Positions 25,450-34,741 are shown, numbered from the stretch's first letter. The stretch is DNA of 64,000 bases from Kitasatospora indigofera (GCF_014655955.1 NZ_BNBO01000012.1:1-64000), one strand, 5' to 3'. Numbers and translations are program-made. The notes: generated by a model from the sequence alone, not told the origin.

Positions 25450-25821
25450 GGATACCGGAGCGCCCCCGTGGCCCGACGGGGCGGTTCCTGCAAGCCCGGG
25501 ATGAACAAGTGATCACGTAGGCCGCAGACCCGAGCCGTCCGCCCGGCCCGCCACACCCGCACAACGGCTCCGGTGGTTCGGGGCGCCCTCACAGGAGGCC
25601 CCAAACCACCGGAGTTCGCCGTTCACCCAGACCAGCCTCCTCACCCCCATAACCAACACCTCCGACAGAAACCGGCGCCCGGGATCAGCCTGGTCGCACC
25701 GCACCCGAGCCCGGCCCCCGCCCCGAGTCACCTCATCCGCACATTGGCAGGGAAGCCGGCGGCGACTACGTTGGGATCCAGAGGGGCGCAAGCCAAAGGC
25801 TGTGCCGCTTGGAGGCCGGCT
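25450..25821. other. Intergenic region between the propeller-protein and LAL copy 2 genes
   Basis: This 372-base gap holds a short GC hairpin just after the stop (CGCCCC near 25461 against GGGGCG near 25478), the long inverted repeat at 25568-25614, and the leader of the LAL gene. The LAL frame stays open through much of it, but nothing similar is present ahead of copy 1 and the only good ribosome-binding site is at 25811. No separate gene is supported. Confidence 0.5.
25568..25614 (+). terminator. 17-bp near-perfect inverted repeat
   Basis: The left arm at 25568-25584 (CTCCGGTGGTTCGGGGC) pairs with the right arm at 25598-25614 with one mismatch and a 13-base loop. It lies about 120 bases after the stop of the propeller-protein gene and probably ends the sugar operon transcript; a role as a regulator site for the LAL gene is possible. 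Confidence 0.6.
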
Positions 25822-28728
25822 GTGGCAGTAGACCGTCGTTCCGACGCCGCTACGGGGCGAGGTTTCGCCTGGGTCGGCCGACGCCGGGAACTGGATCTCC
25901 TGCTCACTGCGCTGGAGATCCCGCCGGCCGTGGTGCTGGTGGAGGGCGAGCCCGGAGTGGGCAAGTCCCGCCTGATCCACGAAGCCACCCTGGCCCTGAC
26001 CAGGCGCGGGGTGCGCGTGGTCACCGGCATGTGTCACCCGCTGCGTGAACCGCTGCCGTTCGGCCCGGTCCTGGACGCCCTGAGCGACACCACCGACTGG
26101 CTGCCCCCTCCCGAGCGCCTCAACCCGCAGGCCGGCGCACTGGCGCCGCTGCTGCCCGCGCTCGCCCACCGGTTGCCCCCCGCCACGGCGCAGCTGCAGG
26201 ACGTACGCGCCGGACGCTTCCAGCTGATGGGCGCGGTGCGCTCCGTGCTCGACGCCGTGGGTCCACTGGTCCTGGTGCTGGAAGACCTGCACTGGGCGGA
26301 CGAAGCCACCCGCGAGCTGCTCCTGCTCCTCGCCCGTGACCTCCCCAAACGGCTCGGCCTGGTGCTCACCTACCGCGGAGAGGACCTCTCCGACGACACC
26401 CCCGTGCTCGGAGTTCCCTACCGCCGCCCGCCGGGGACCGGCGGCGCGGACATCCACCTCGGCCCCCTCACCGAGAACGAGGTGCACGATCTCGCCGCCG
26501 CCGTGCTCGGCCCACGCGTGAGCACGGCCCTGAGCCGGACCCTTTTCGAACGCAGCGCGGGCCTGCCCCTCGTCGTGGAAGAGGACCTGCTCACCCTCAC
26601 CGCTCAGCCGCGCCCCCGCCCCCGCCACCTCAATCACGGCCCTCCGGCGGACGACGTGGCAGTGCTGGCGGAAGCGGAGGTCCCCCGAGGACTGCGCGAA
26701 GCGGTGGCCTCGCGCATGGCAACCTTGTCCGACTCCGCAGTCGCCCTGGTGGAAGCCGCCGCCGTCCTCGCCGTACCCGCCGACCAGCACCTGCTCACCG
26801 TTGTCGCCCGCATCGACCCCGACCGCGCCGACGCGGCGCTCACCGAAGCCCTGCGGGCCACCGTCCTCCGCGAAGGCACCGCTGGTCACTACACCTTCCG
26901 CCACGCACTCGCCCAACAGGCCGTCCACCGAGGCATCCTCGGCCCCCGCCGCCTCGATCTGCACCGTCAAGCCGTCCGGGCACTCTCCTCCGCCCCCTCG
27001 CCTCCCCTCGTCCAGATCGCCCATCACACCCGCGCCCTCGGCGACACCGCGGCCTGGCTGCGTCAGGCGGAAGCCGCTGCCGACCAGGCCATCACCCTCG
27101 GCGACGACGGCACGGCCGCCACCCTCATCCACGAGATCCTCGCCCTACCCCGCCTGGAGGGTGACCTGCGTACCCGCGCCGCCCTGGCGCTGTCCCGGAT
27201 CGCCGTCAACGGTGTCGACCACACCACCGGCGCCACCGCGCTGCGCCGCATTCTCGCCGCTTCCCACCTGCCGGCTGCCGCACGCGGCGAGATCCGCCTC
27301 GCTCTCGGCCTGCTCATGGTCAACCAGGGAGGCGACACGGCGGGCGGCGAACGCGAACTGGAGCGGGCGATCGAGGAACTGGCCGCCCGGCCCGACGTGG
27401 CCGCCCGCGCGATGGTCGCCCTCGCCGTGAACCCGAGCCGGCCCCCGCGGGAGGTGCAGGCGTGGATGGCGCGCGCCGAGGACGCCGTCCACGACAGCCC
27501 CAACCGTGGCGCGCGCGCCGCCGTCCACGCCACCCGTCTCACGCTGATGGCCAGGGCCAACGACATGGCCGTCCGGGACCTCGCCGAGCGGCTGCCCCGC
27601 GATGACACGGATCCCGAAGTCCTGCGCCAGAGCGCCCGTGCCCTCTTCAACGTCGGCTACTACTCCCTCGCGACCGGGCACGACCGCCAGGCGGAAGCCC
27701 TGCTGCGGGAGAGCCTCGACCTCGCCCGTCGGCTGGGCACGGCTCCTCTCATCGAGTCCTGCAGTGCCAGCCAACTGCTGCGGCTGGACTGGATGGCAGG
27801 CCGCTGGGAACACCTGGAGGAGGACCATACGACCCTGCTTGCGCGCTATCCCGACAACGCCGACATCCTGATGGAGGCCTGCCTGGGCCGTGGAGCCGTG
27901 GCTGCGGTCCGCGGGCAGTGGGAGCTTGCCCTGGAGCACCTCCGGTACGCCGCCCGCCTCGGGGAAACGGCCCTGGAGGCCGACTGCGCCCTGCGTGCGG
28001 CGACCGCCATCAGCACCATCCACATTCACCGCGGTCAGCCGCAGGAGGCCTGGGCCGTGGTGCGTTCCGCCCTGGAGAAGCTGCGCGGCACGTCCGACTG
28101 GGGGCAGTCCTCCCTCTTCATCGCAGCTGCCGTCAATGCTGCGCTCGCCGACGGTCATCCCGAGGCCGCGCGGGGCATCGTCGCCGAGGCCGAAGAGGCT
28201 CTGGAGGGTGAGGACGCCCCTGTTCTCCTCGCAGTCCTCGCATACGGCCGCGGTCGGATCCTGCTGTACGACGGCGACGGTGCCGGCGCCACCGCATGCC
28301 TCGACCGTGCCCGCCGCATCCTCACCGCCATGGGCCGCCCCTATTACGCCTCCCTCGCCCTCGAACTCACCGCCCTCGCCCTCGCCCCTGCCGACCTCGA
28401 CACCGCCGCCCGCCACCTCACCCACGCCGCCACCGCCTTCACCGCACTCGGTGCCACCGCCGACGCCGCCCGCTGCCAACAGCACCTGCGCGCACTCGGC
28501 CTGGGCCGCCCGGCACCGCGTGGCCGCCGCGGCTACGGCGACCGGCTCTCCCCCCGCGAGACCCAGGTCGCCCGACTCCTCGCCACCGGCGCCTCCAACA
28601 AGGACATCGCCCAAGCCCTCTCCCTCTCGCCCCGCACCGTCGAGCAACACGTCGCCAAGACGCTGAAGAAGCTCCACACCACCCGCGACGAAATCCCCGG
28701 CCCCCACAGCACCGTCGACTATCCCTGA
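25822..28728 (+). CDS. LAL-family LuxR transcriptional regulator (copy 2)
   Basis: This 968-residue MalT/LAL-type ATP-dependent activator starts at the GTG at 25822, 6 bases after GGAGG (25811-25815). The same ribosome-binding arrangement and the same length as copy 1 (10663-13569) support this start. Walker A is GEPGVGKS (42-49) and Walker B LVLVLEDLHWAD. The middle is a long helical sensor, and the LuxR HTH at the C-terminus reads LSPRETQVARLLATGASNKDIA...SPRTVEQHV. It lies directly downstream of the propeller-protein gene and is a candidate activator of the sugar locus; the inducer is unknown. Confidence 0.9.
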   Translation: MAVDRRSDAATGRGFAWVGRRRELDLLLTALEIPPAVVLVEGEPGVGKSRLIHEATLALTRRGVRVVTGMCHPLREPLPFGPVLDALSDTTDWLPPPERLNPQAGALAPLLPALAHRLPPATAQLQDVRAGRFQLMGAVRSVLDAVGPLVLVLEDLHWADEATRELLLLLARDLPKRLGLVLTYRGEDLSDDTPVLGVPYRRPPGTGGADIHLGPLTENEVHDLAAAVLGPRVSTALSRTLFERSAGLPLVVEEDLLTLTAQPRPRPRHLNHGPPADDVAVLAEAEVPRGLREAVASRMATLSDSAVALVEAAAVLAVPADQHLLTVVARIDPDRADAALTEALRATVLREGTAGHYTFRHALAQQAVHRGILGPRRLDLHRQAVRALSSAPSPPLVQIAHHTRALGDTAAWLRQAEAAADQAITLGDDGTAATLIHEILALPRLEGDLRTRAALALSRIAVNGVDHTTGATALRRILAASHLPAAARGEIRLALGLLMVNQGGDTAGGERELERAIEELAARPDVAARAMVALAVNPSRPPREVQAWMARAEDAVHDSPNRGARAAVHATRLTLMARANDMAVRDLAERLPRDDTDPEVLRQSARALFNVGYYSLATGHDRQAEALLRESLDLARRLGTAPLIESCSASQLLRLDWMAGRWEHLEEDHTTLLARYPDNADILMEACLGRGAVAAVRGQWELALEHLRYAARLGETALEADCALRAATAISTIHIHRGQPQEAWAVVRSALEKLRGTSDWGQSSLFIAAAVNAALADGHPEAARGIVAEAEEALEGEDAPVLLAVLAYGRGRILLYDGDGAGATACLDRARRILTAMGRPYYASLALELTALALAPADLDTAARHLTHAATAFTALGATADAARCQQHLRALGLGRPAPRGRRGYGDRLSPRETQVARLLATGASNKDIAQALSLSPRTVEQHVAKTLKKLHTTRDEIPGPHSTVDYP

Positions 28729-28991
28729 GGACCACCCCCACGGCGAGCTGTCCGTGCTGAGCTGCGGAGTCGGCCAGATCGCCGCGCAGCCCGGGGCTGC
28801 CTCGGCGAAGCCGGCGGCGTTGGCGGCCTCGTCGGTGGACGGGGTGACGATCCGGATGGAGCCACTCAGCACGATCCGTCCGCCGCCGGTCCGCTGCTGG
28901 ACGATGGGCTGGACGGCGGGGGAAGTGTCCACGGCGACGGTGTCGTGAAAACGGTTCGAGCCACGGGCAACGACACTCATGGCAGCGAGGA
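28729..28991. other. Gap downstream of LAL copy 2
   Basis: No intact gene is supported. On the minus strand, 28740-28980 reads as a fairly protein-like fragment (TVAVDTSPAVQPIVQQRTGG, then SGSIRIVTPSTDEAANAAGF) with no start signal and no family I recognise; it may be a remnant. It precedes the terminator at 28992. Confidence 0.35.
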
Positions 28992-29028
28992 CGGCCCGAG
29001 CGGGGCTTGCAGTCCACCGCTCGGGCCG
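28992..29028 (-). terminator. Perfect 12-bp hairpin after the protease remnant
   Basis: CGGCCCGAGCGG (28992-29003) pairs exactly with CCGCTCGGGCCG (29017-29028), loop 13 bases. It lies 18 bases beyond the stop (29046) of the decayed minus-strand M4 protease gene. Confidence 0.75.
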
Positions 29029-29045
29029 CCGGTCGTTGGTGTGGA

Positions 29046-29690
29046 TCAGCCGGTGGTGACGGCGGTGTCGTCGATCAGGAAGCTGGTTCTGAGGCTGGCG
29101 TCCTCGGTACCGGTGAACTTGATCGTGACGGCCTTGCCCTTGAAGGCCGTCAGGTCGAGCGTGCGCTGGACGTAGCCGGCCGTGGCGTCGGCGTTGGAGA
29201 GGTGGCCAGGGTGGTCGTGGTGGTGCCGTCGACGACCTGGACCTTGAGGGTGTCGTACGCGGTGCTGCCGGTCTCCAGGGTGGTGATCTTCTCCCAGAAA
29301 CTCAGCTTGGGGGCGGTGGCGGTGGCCGGGACGGCGACCGCCTGGGAGAGGGTGTCGGTGTGGGAGGAGCCGTAGCCGTCCAGCCAGGCGTAGGAGGAGC
29401 CGGTGTGCGGGGTGGCGCCGTCGCCGTTGGTGATGACACCGGAGGTCGCGTTCCAGGAGGTGGAGCCGGACGCGAAGCCGGGTTTGAGCAGCAGGTTTCC
29501 GCCCGGCGTGGGCGTCGGGGTGCTGCCGCCGCAGGTGACGCCGGTCGGGGTGACGTCCACGGCGCTCCAGGCCTTCTCCACGGTGGCGCACTCGGTGCTG
29601 CCGGCGCCGTAGAGGTCCTTGGCGGCCTTGACGGTGGCGGTGCGGGTGCCCGGATAGTCGGTGTTGGAGACCACGTATCCCCGAGGAGTG
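29046..29690 (-). pseudogene. Truncated, frameshifted M4 metallopeptidase tail with jelly-roll domain
   Basis: Only the last part of a thermolysin-like secreted protease remains. The fragment YVVSNTDYPGTRTATVKAAK, then DLYGAGSTECATVEKAWSAV matches the C-terminus of M4 enzymes and closely resembles the end of the intact enzyme at 56201-57799 (SLSAAKDLYGAGSAEYNAVAAAWSAV). A Pro/Thr linker leads into a beta-sandwich domain (FWEKITTLETGSTAYDTLKV). Near 29202 a single missing base moves the rest into another frame (LSNADATAGYVQRTLDLTAF, then LIDDTAVTTG) before the stop. The propeptide and the HExxH catalytic domain are gone. The terminator at 28992 is still intact. Confidence 0.75.
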
Positions 29691-29883
29691 CCCCGTGTTC
29701 CGGCTGAGACGACGAGCGCGGCCGCTGCCGCGCACGACCGAGACCGGCGACCGGCAACCACCACCCCCCGCGACCCGCGCCCGCCACGGGCGGGCCGCGC
29801 GACCGTTCCCGGACCAACTCGTCACACCGGTCAGCGCAGTGGCGGCAGCGCCGGCGGGCCGCTCCCCCAACCGGGCGGGCCCG

Positions 29884-30714
29884 TCAGATCTCGTCCCAGG
29901 GCGCCTCTCGGTGCAGCCGCCGGGCGGTCGCCAGCAGGGGTGCGTCCAGCGGCAGGTCCACGGTGTCGATCCGGCCGACTGCAGCGAAGCCGCGCGAGTT
30001 GGTGAGGAAGGCACCGTCGAACGACGCCACGTCGCTGAGGAAGACCGGCCGGCGCTTGGACTCCACGCCGGCGGCGGCCAGTTCACGTACCAGCACCTGC
30101 ATCGCGATGCCCTGGAGCACGGGAGCGTCCGGCCAGACCACGGTGTCGCCCTCGACGAAACCGACGTTGGTGATCGCACCCTCGGCGATCACGCCGCCCT
30201 GACCCACCAACAGCGCCTCGTCGTAACCCTCCGCCACCGCGACCTGCCGGTAGTAGGTCTGGGCGAAGCCGCCGCTGTGCTTGATGTGCGCCACGGGCCG
30301 CTGGTAGTCCACCGCGCGCAGGCTCAGCACCTCGGCGGGGGCCTCGCCCGGGGGCCGGACGGCGACCAGCACCCGGACGGGCGCGCCGGGGGCGTCCTCG
30401 GGCCGGAACACGTGGACCCGTACCGAGGCGTCCAGGACCGCGTCGCCGTCGTCGCCGTCGTCGGCGCCGTCCGCGCCCTGGCCGAGCGCGTGCCGGATCA
30501 GTTCGCGGACCCGCTCCCCGGCCAGTGGCTCGCCGTAGAACTCCCGGGTGGCGGCGTCGAGCCGGGCCAGGTGGAAGTCCAGGCCTTGGGTGCGGCCGCC
30601 GCGTACCTGCATGGCGGTGAAGTGCCCGTACCCGCCGAGGGCAAGGTACGCGAGGTCGTCCACGGTCACGGCCAGGCCGTCGGCCTCCAGCTTGAGCTGC
30701 GGAGCAACAGTCAT
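29884..30714 (-). CDS. Class IV aminotransferase (PLP-dependent)
   Basis: This 276-residue fold-type IV PLP enzyme is related to branched-chain aminotransferase, D-amino-acid aminotransferase and aminodeoxychorismate lyase. The probable PLP lysine is in PVAHIKHSGGF (about residue 150), and the cofactor-phosphate region includes EGAITNVGF and LQGIAMQVLV. The ATG at 30714 was chosen because family similarity begins with it; the frame is open further upstream but that part is low complexity. It is a single gene between the protease remnant and the mycothiol pair. Whether it makes amino acids or p-aminobenzoate cannot be told from sequence alone. Confidence 0.88.
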   Translation of the reverse strand: MTVAPQLKLEADGLAVTVDDLAYLALGGYGHFTAMQVRGGRTQGLDFHLARLDAATREFYGEPLAGERVRELIRHALGQGADGADDGDDGDAVLDASVRVHVFRPEDAPGAPVRVLVAVRPPGEAPAEVLSLRAVDYQRPVAHIKHSGGFAQTYYRQVAVAEGYDEALLVGQGGVIAEGAITNVGFVEGDTVVWPDAPVLQGIAMQVLVRELAAAGVESKRRPVFLSDVASFDGAFLTNSRGFAAVGRIDTVDLPLDAPLLATARRLHREAPWDEI

Positions 30715-30829
30715 GGGGACGAGCCTACTTGACGCCCCGGCGGGCTCCCGGGACGGGCCCGGCGGCGGGCGGCGGCCGAGCACCGGGCCGCCGTCGGGCC
30801 GTCGTCGGGCGGCGGTGGCCGTCGAGGTT

Positions 30830-31462
30830 TCAGTGACCGCGCGCGATCCAGTCGGCCAGGCTCGGCGCCTCGGCGCCGACCGAGGTGGAGTCACCGTGAC
30901 CGGTGCGGACCACCGTCTCCGGCGGCAGGGTGAGCAGCCGTTCGCGGATCGAGTCGATGATGGTCGGGAAGTGCGAGAACGAGCGTCCGGTGGCGCCCGG
31001 CCCGCCGTGGAACAGGGTGTCGCCGGTGAAGACGGTGCCCAGCTCCGGTGCGTACAGGCAGACGGCGCCCGGCGCGTGGCCGGGGGTGTGCAGGACGGTC
31101 AGGGTGGTGCCGGCCACCTCGATCGCCTGGCCGTCCGCGAGTTCGCCGTCGGGGAGCCGCTCGGGGTGGGTGAGCTTCCACAGCGGCAGGTCGTCGGGGT
31201 GCAGCAGGACCGGCGCGCCCGTGCGGGCCGCCAGCGCCGGGGCCGCGTCGATGTGGTCGTTGTGGGCGTGGGTGCTGACGATGGCGACCAGCCGGCGGTC
31301 ACCGAGCGCGCCGGCGATGGCCTCGGCGTCGTGGGCGGCGTCGATCACCACCGCCTCGGTGTCGTCCCCGACGATCCAGACGTTGTTGTCCACCTCCCAA
31401 CTGCCGCCGTCCAGTTCGAAGGTGCCGGAGGTGACCAGGTGCTCGATCCGGGCGGCGCTCAC
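30830..31462 (-). CDS. MBL-fold hydrolase paired with mycothiol-dependent dehydrogenase
   Basis: This 210-residue metallo-beta-lactamase-fold protein has the full metal motif [12 protein letters not shown] (HxHxDH), [20 protein letters not shown] and a C-terminal TGHGD. The GTG start at 31462 overlaps the stop of the dehydrogenase gene, so the two are translated together. In actinobacteria this neighbour of S-(hydroxymethyl)mycothiol dehydrogenase is thought to hydrolyse the S-formylmycothiol product to formate plus mycothiol; that role is taken from the conserved pairing and is inferred here. Confidence 0.88.
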   Translation of the reverse strand: MSAARIEHLVTSGTFELDGGSWEVDNNVWIVGDDTEAVVIDAAHDAEAIAGALGDRRLVAIVSTHAHNDHIDAAPALAARTGAPVLLHPDDLPLWKLTHPERLPDGELADGQAIEVAGTTLTVLHTPGHAPGAVCLYAPELGTVFTGDTLFHGGPGATGRSFSHFPTIIDSIRERLLTLPPETVVRTGHGDSTSVGAEAPSLADWIARGH

Positions 31463-32544
31463 AGGATCACCACCGAACGGAGCACGTCGCCGTGGTGCAT
31501 GCGCTCGAAGGCCTGCTCCACCGCGTCGAGTTCGATCGTCTCGGTGACGAAGGCGTCCAGGTCCAGGCGCCCCTGCAGGTGCAGGTCGATCAGCAGCGGG
31601 AAGTCCCGGGAGGGCAGGCAGTCGCCGTACCAGGAGGACTTCAGCGCGCCACCGCGCCCGAAGACGTCCAGCAGCGGGAGTTCCAGGGTCATCTCCGGCG
31701 TGGGGACGCCCACCAGGACGACGGTGCCGGCCAGGTCGCGGGCGTAGAAGGCCTGCTTGTAGGTCTCCGGACGGCCGACCGCCTCGACCACCACGTCGGC
31801 GCCGTTGCCGTCGGTCAGCTCGCGGATCGCCTCCACCGGGTCGGTGGTACGGGAGTTCACGGTGTGGGTGGCGCCGAGCCGGCGGGCCGTCTCCAGCTTG
31901 CGGTCGTCGATGTCCACCGCGATGATCTTCGCCGCACCGGCCAGCCGGGAGCCCATCACCGCCGCGCCGCCGACGCCGCCGCAGCCGATCACCGCGACCG
32001 AGTCGCCGCGGCCCACGCCACCGGTGTTGATCGCCGCGCCCAGGCCCGCCATCACCCCGCAGCCCAGCAGTCCGGCCACGGCCGGCGAGGCCGCCGGGTC
32101 GACCTTGGTGCACTGCCCGGCCGCGACCAGGGTCTTCTCGGCGAAGGCGCCGATGCCCAGGGCGGGCGACAGCTCGGTGCCGTCCAGCAGGGTCATCTTC
32201 TGCTTGGCGTTGTGGGTGGCGAAGCAGTACTGCGGCCGCCCGCGCCGACAGGACCGGCACTGCCCGCACACCGCACGCCAGTTGAGGACCACGAAGTCGC
32301 CCGGGGCGACCTCGGTGACGCCCTCGCCCACCGACTCCACCACGCCGGCGGCCTCATGGCCGAGCAGGAAGGGGAACTCGTCGTTGATGCCGCCCTCGCG
32401 GTAGTGCAGGTCGGTGTGGCACACCCCGCACGCCTGCACCTTGACCACCGCCTCGCCCGGCCCCGGGTCGGGCACGACGATCGTCGTGACCTCCACGGGC
32501 GCACCCTTGGCGCGCGCGATCACTGCCTTCACCTGCTGGGACAT
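31459..32544 (-). CDS. mscR: S-(hydroxymethyl)mycothiol dehydrogenase
   Basis: This 361-residue zinc-dependent class III alcohol dehydrogenase oxidises the formaldehyde-mycothiol adduct with NAD+. It is the actinobacterial counterpart of glutathione-dependent formaldehyde dehydrogenase and also reduces S-nitrosomycothiol. The catalytic zinc motif [14 protein letters not shown] and [15 protein letters not shown] lie near residues 38-75, the structural zinc cysteines in [15 protein letters not shown] near 95-109, and the NAD-binding motif [13 protein letters not shown] near 187. The ATG at 32544 begins [10 protein letters not shown], the usual start. It forms a two-gene operon with the MBL hydrolase (4-base overlap). 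Confidence 0.93.
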   Translation of the reverse strand: MSQQVKAVIARAKGAPVEVTTIVVPDPGPGEAVVKVQACGVCHTDLHYREGGINDEFPFLLGHEAAGVVESVGEGVTEVAPGDFVVLNWRAVCGQCRSCRRGRPQYCFATHNAKQKMTLLDGTELSPALGIGAFAEKTLVAAGQCTKVDPAASPAVAGLLGCGVMAGLGAAINTGGVGRGDSVAVIGCGGVGGAAVMGSRLAGAAKIIAVDIDDRKLETARRLGATHTVNSRTTDPVEAIRELTDGNGADVVVEAVGRPETYKQAFYARDLAGTVVLVGVPTPEMTLELPLLDVFGRGGALKSSWYGDCLPSRDFPLLIDLHLQGRLDLDAFVTETIELDAVEQAFERMHHGDVLRSVVIL

Positions 32545-33013
32545 CCGGTTCCCACCTCCGTCGGCCGGCGCGGCTCTGCGCCGGGACTTCGAATTCCGCT
32601 TGCCCACGAAGCCTAGCCCCGGCCGGCGGCCGACCCGCCGAGCGCGGCCGGGGAGCAGCCGGCCGGCGGCCCCGACGGGCCGGGCCGCCCGGGGGCGCCG
32701 CCCACCCGCGCGGCCGGCGAACTCGGCGGGATCCGCCCGTCGATGGCCGGATCTGCCGCTGTCCCGGGGCATCCGGCGCACATACCGTCGTACGCAGCGA
32801 CTGCCTCGTGCACCCCATCGCCGTACCCGGGCCCCGGACCTCTCGAAACCCCCGCCCGCCGACCGGGCCCACCCGTTCCCCACCCGTTCCCCGGCACCGG
32901 GGACACCCCCACCGGTGCCCCGAGCCCCCGAGCACACCCGCCAGAGCCAGCAGACCTCGCAGACCTCGCCGACTTCGCAGACCGCACCCCGCGGTCGACC
33001 GCCAGGAGGATGG
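32545..33013. other. Intergenic region between mscR and the P450 gene
   Basis: About 470 bases between divergent genes. It should hold both promoters but no strong -35/-10 pair stands out. It contains a tandem repeat of four 9-base units at 32951-32986 and, at the right end, the AGGAGG ribosome-binding site of the P450 gene. Open frames crossing it are low-complexity Arg/Pro/Ala, so no gene is supported. Confidence 0.5.
32951..32986 (+). repeat. Four 9-bp tandem units (CAGACCTCG type)
   Basis: The units CAGACCTCG, CAGACCTCG, CCGACTTCG and CAGACCGCA lie head to tail about 30 bases before the P450 ribosome-binding site. Function unknown. Confidence 0.6.
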
Positions 33014-34222
33014 ATGTCCGTCGAACAGCGCCCGGCCGAGTCCGCACCGCCGCTCGTCCCGCTGCACTGCCTGCGCCACGCCGAGCCGGGGCCGCCGCGC
33101 CTGGCCGCCCTGCCCACCGGCACCCCGGTCTGGCTGGTCAGCCGGCACGCCGACGTGCGCCAGGTGTTCACCGACCCCCGCCTGAACCGGGCCTCGCTGT
33201 ACACCCCGGACGCGCCGCCGGTGTCCGTGGTGCCCAACATCCTGGACGACCCGGACGCACTGCTGAACCTCGACGGTGCCGAGCACCAGCGGCTGCGCCG
33301 TACCGTCCAGCGCGCCTTCACCCCGCGGGCCATCGCCCGGTGGCGGCCCTGGGTCGCCTCGGTGGTCGACGGGCTGCTGGACGACCTGATCGACCAGGGC
33401 TCCCCCGCCGACATCGTCGCCGAGTACACCAGGCCGCTCCCGGTGGCCGTGATCAGCCGTCTGATGGGCCTGGACGGGCTGGACCTGAAACGGCTCGGTC
33501 ACTGGAGCGACCACGCGCTCTCCGCCACCGCCCACTCGGCCGGGGCGATCGCCGCCGCCATGGGCGAGTTCGCGCAGTTCGCCGCCGAGCTGATCGCCGA
33601 GCGGCGCGCCGCCCCCGGCGACGACCTGGTGAGCGGTCTGCTCGCGGCGGCGCGGGAGAGCGGCGGGGTCAGTGAGCGGCAGTTGGTCTCACTGGTCGTC
33701 GGACTGGTGGTGGCCGGCCACGAGACCACCATGACGACCCTCGGCAACGCCGTGGTGTACCTGCTCGGCGACGGCCGGGCCGCCTGGCAGCGGCTCGCCG
33801 CCGACGAGGAGAGCGCGGGCGCGGCCACCGAGCAGTTGCTGCGCGCGATCCCGCTCGGGGACACCGAGGCGCTGCCGGGTCTGCTGCGCCGGGCCACCGA
33901 GGACGTGGAGATCGGCGGCGTGACCATTCCGGCCGGTGCCGTGGTGGCGGCGGACGCCGCCACGGCCAACCACGACCCGGCGGTCTTCCCGCGCACCCTG
34001 GCCGAGGACCTGTTCGCGCCGCTCGGCTCCCCCAGCCTCACCTTCGGCGCCGGCCCGCACCACTGCCTGGGCGCCTGGCTGGCCCGGATGGAGCTGGAAC
34101 TCGCCCTGCACCGGCTGGCCCGCCGGCTCCCGGGCCTGCGGGCGGCCGGCCCGCAGGAGGCGATCGTCTGGCGCGAGGGCCTGCTGACCCGCAGTCCGCT
34201 GGCCCTCCAGGTGGCCTGGTGA
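33014..34222 (+). CDS. Cytochrome P450
   Basis: This 402-residue soluble bacterial P450 has the heme-binding loop [10 protein letters not shown] with Cys351 as iron ligand, and the I-helix motif AGHET (234-238). The K-helix ExxR motif is not standard: the aligned segment reads TEQLLR, putting Gln274 where the conserved Glu is expected before Arg277. AGGAGG lies 4 bases before the ATG at 33014, and the N-terminus [10 protein letters not shown] fits the family. Its stop overlaps the GTG of a ferredoxin gene, the usual electron donor. The class and substrate cannot be assigned; a role in secondary metabolism or xenobiotic oxidation is likely. Confidence 0.92.
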   Translation: MSVEQRPAESAPPLVPLHCLRHAEPGPPRLAALPTGTPVWLVSRHADVRQVFTDPRLNRASLYTPDAPPVSVVPNILDDPDALLNLDGAEHQRLRRTVQRAFTPRAIARWRPWVASVVDGLLDDLIDQGSPADIVAEYTRPLPVAVISRLMGLDGLDLKRLGHWSDHALSATAHSAGAIAAAMGEFAQFAAELIAERRAAPGDDLVSGLLAAARESGGVSERQLVSLVVGLVVAGHETTMTTLGNAVVYLLGDGRAAWQRLAADEESAGAATEQLLRAIPLGDTEALPGLLRRATEDVEIGGVTIPAGAVVAADAATANHDPAVFPRTLAEDLFAPLGSPSLTFGAGPHHCLGAWLARMELELALHRLARRLPGLRAAGPQEAIVWREGLLTRSPLALQVAW

Positions 34223-34572
34223 CGGGCGGCGGGTCGGTCGGGACGGGCGGGACGGACGGGACAGGCCGGTCGGTCGGGACAGGTGGGACGGACGGGACAG
34301 GCAGGACGAGCGGGTCGGACAGGACGGACGCCACCGGCGGCGCGGCCGGCGATGTCGTGGTGCGGGTCGACCGGGCCCGCTGCGTCGGCACCGGCCTCTG
34401 CGCGGCCACCGCGCCGGACGATCTCGCCCTCGGGGAGGACGGCCGGGCCCGGGCACGGCATCCGGTCAGCGCGCCCGGGGAGCAGCTGACCGAGGCCGCC
34501 GAGATGTGCCCGGTGGAGGCGATCACCGTCCTGTCCGCGCTGGACGGACGGCGGATCGCGCCGGTGCTGTGA
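34219..34572 (+). CDS. 3Fe-4S ferredoxin with repetitive N-terminal extension
   Basis: This 117-residue protein has a C-terminal ferredoxin of the single-3Fe-4S type used by actinomycete P450s. The cluster ligands are in CVGTGLC and in EMCPVEAI; the core starts near residue 46 (VVVRVDRARC). The first 45 residues are an unusual Gly/Thr-rich tail made of two exact 12-residue repeats, SVGTGGTDGTGR. The GTG at 34219 overlaps the P450 stop and gives coupled translation; GTG codons at 34357 and 34360 would give a normal-sized ferredoxin without the tail. It should pass electrons to the P450. Confidence 0.85.
   Translation: MTGGGSVGTGGTDGTGRSVGTGGTDGTGRTSGSDRTDATGGAAGDVVVRVDRARCVGTGLCAATAPDDLALGEDGRARARHPVSAPGEQLTEAAEMCPVEAITVLSALDGRRIAPVL
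34232..34303 (+). repeat. 36-bp tandem repeat, two copies, within the ferredoxin gene
   Basis: The two units at 34232-34267 and 34268-34303 differ at a few bases and each encodes the same 12 residues in the ferredoxin frame. Shorter GGGAC/GGACA units continue to about 34330. Such an array could vary in copy number by slippage. Confidence 0.75.
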
Positions 34573-34741
34573 GGCCGCCGCACCCGTGGCCTCCGTCCCC
34601 GAACCCGTCCCCCTGGCCGCACCCGTACCGGCTGCGCCCCTGCCCGCCGTACGGGCAGCCGCGCCGGAACGGGCGGCGGAACAGCGGCGCGCCCGGCCCC
34701 GCCGTGATCGGGGGGCCGGGCGCGCCGGTGAGCCGGGAGGG

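Noticed and set aside
32951..32986. CRISPR-like short repeat array
   Set aside because: Units are 9 bases, adjacent, without spacers; a simple tandem repeat.
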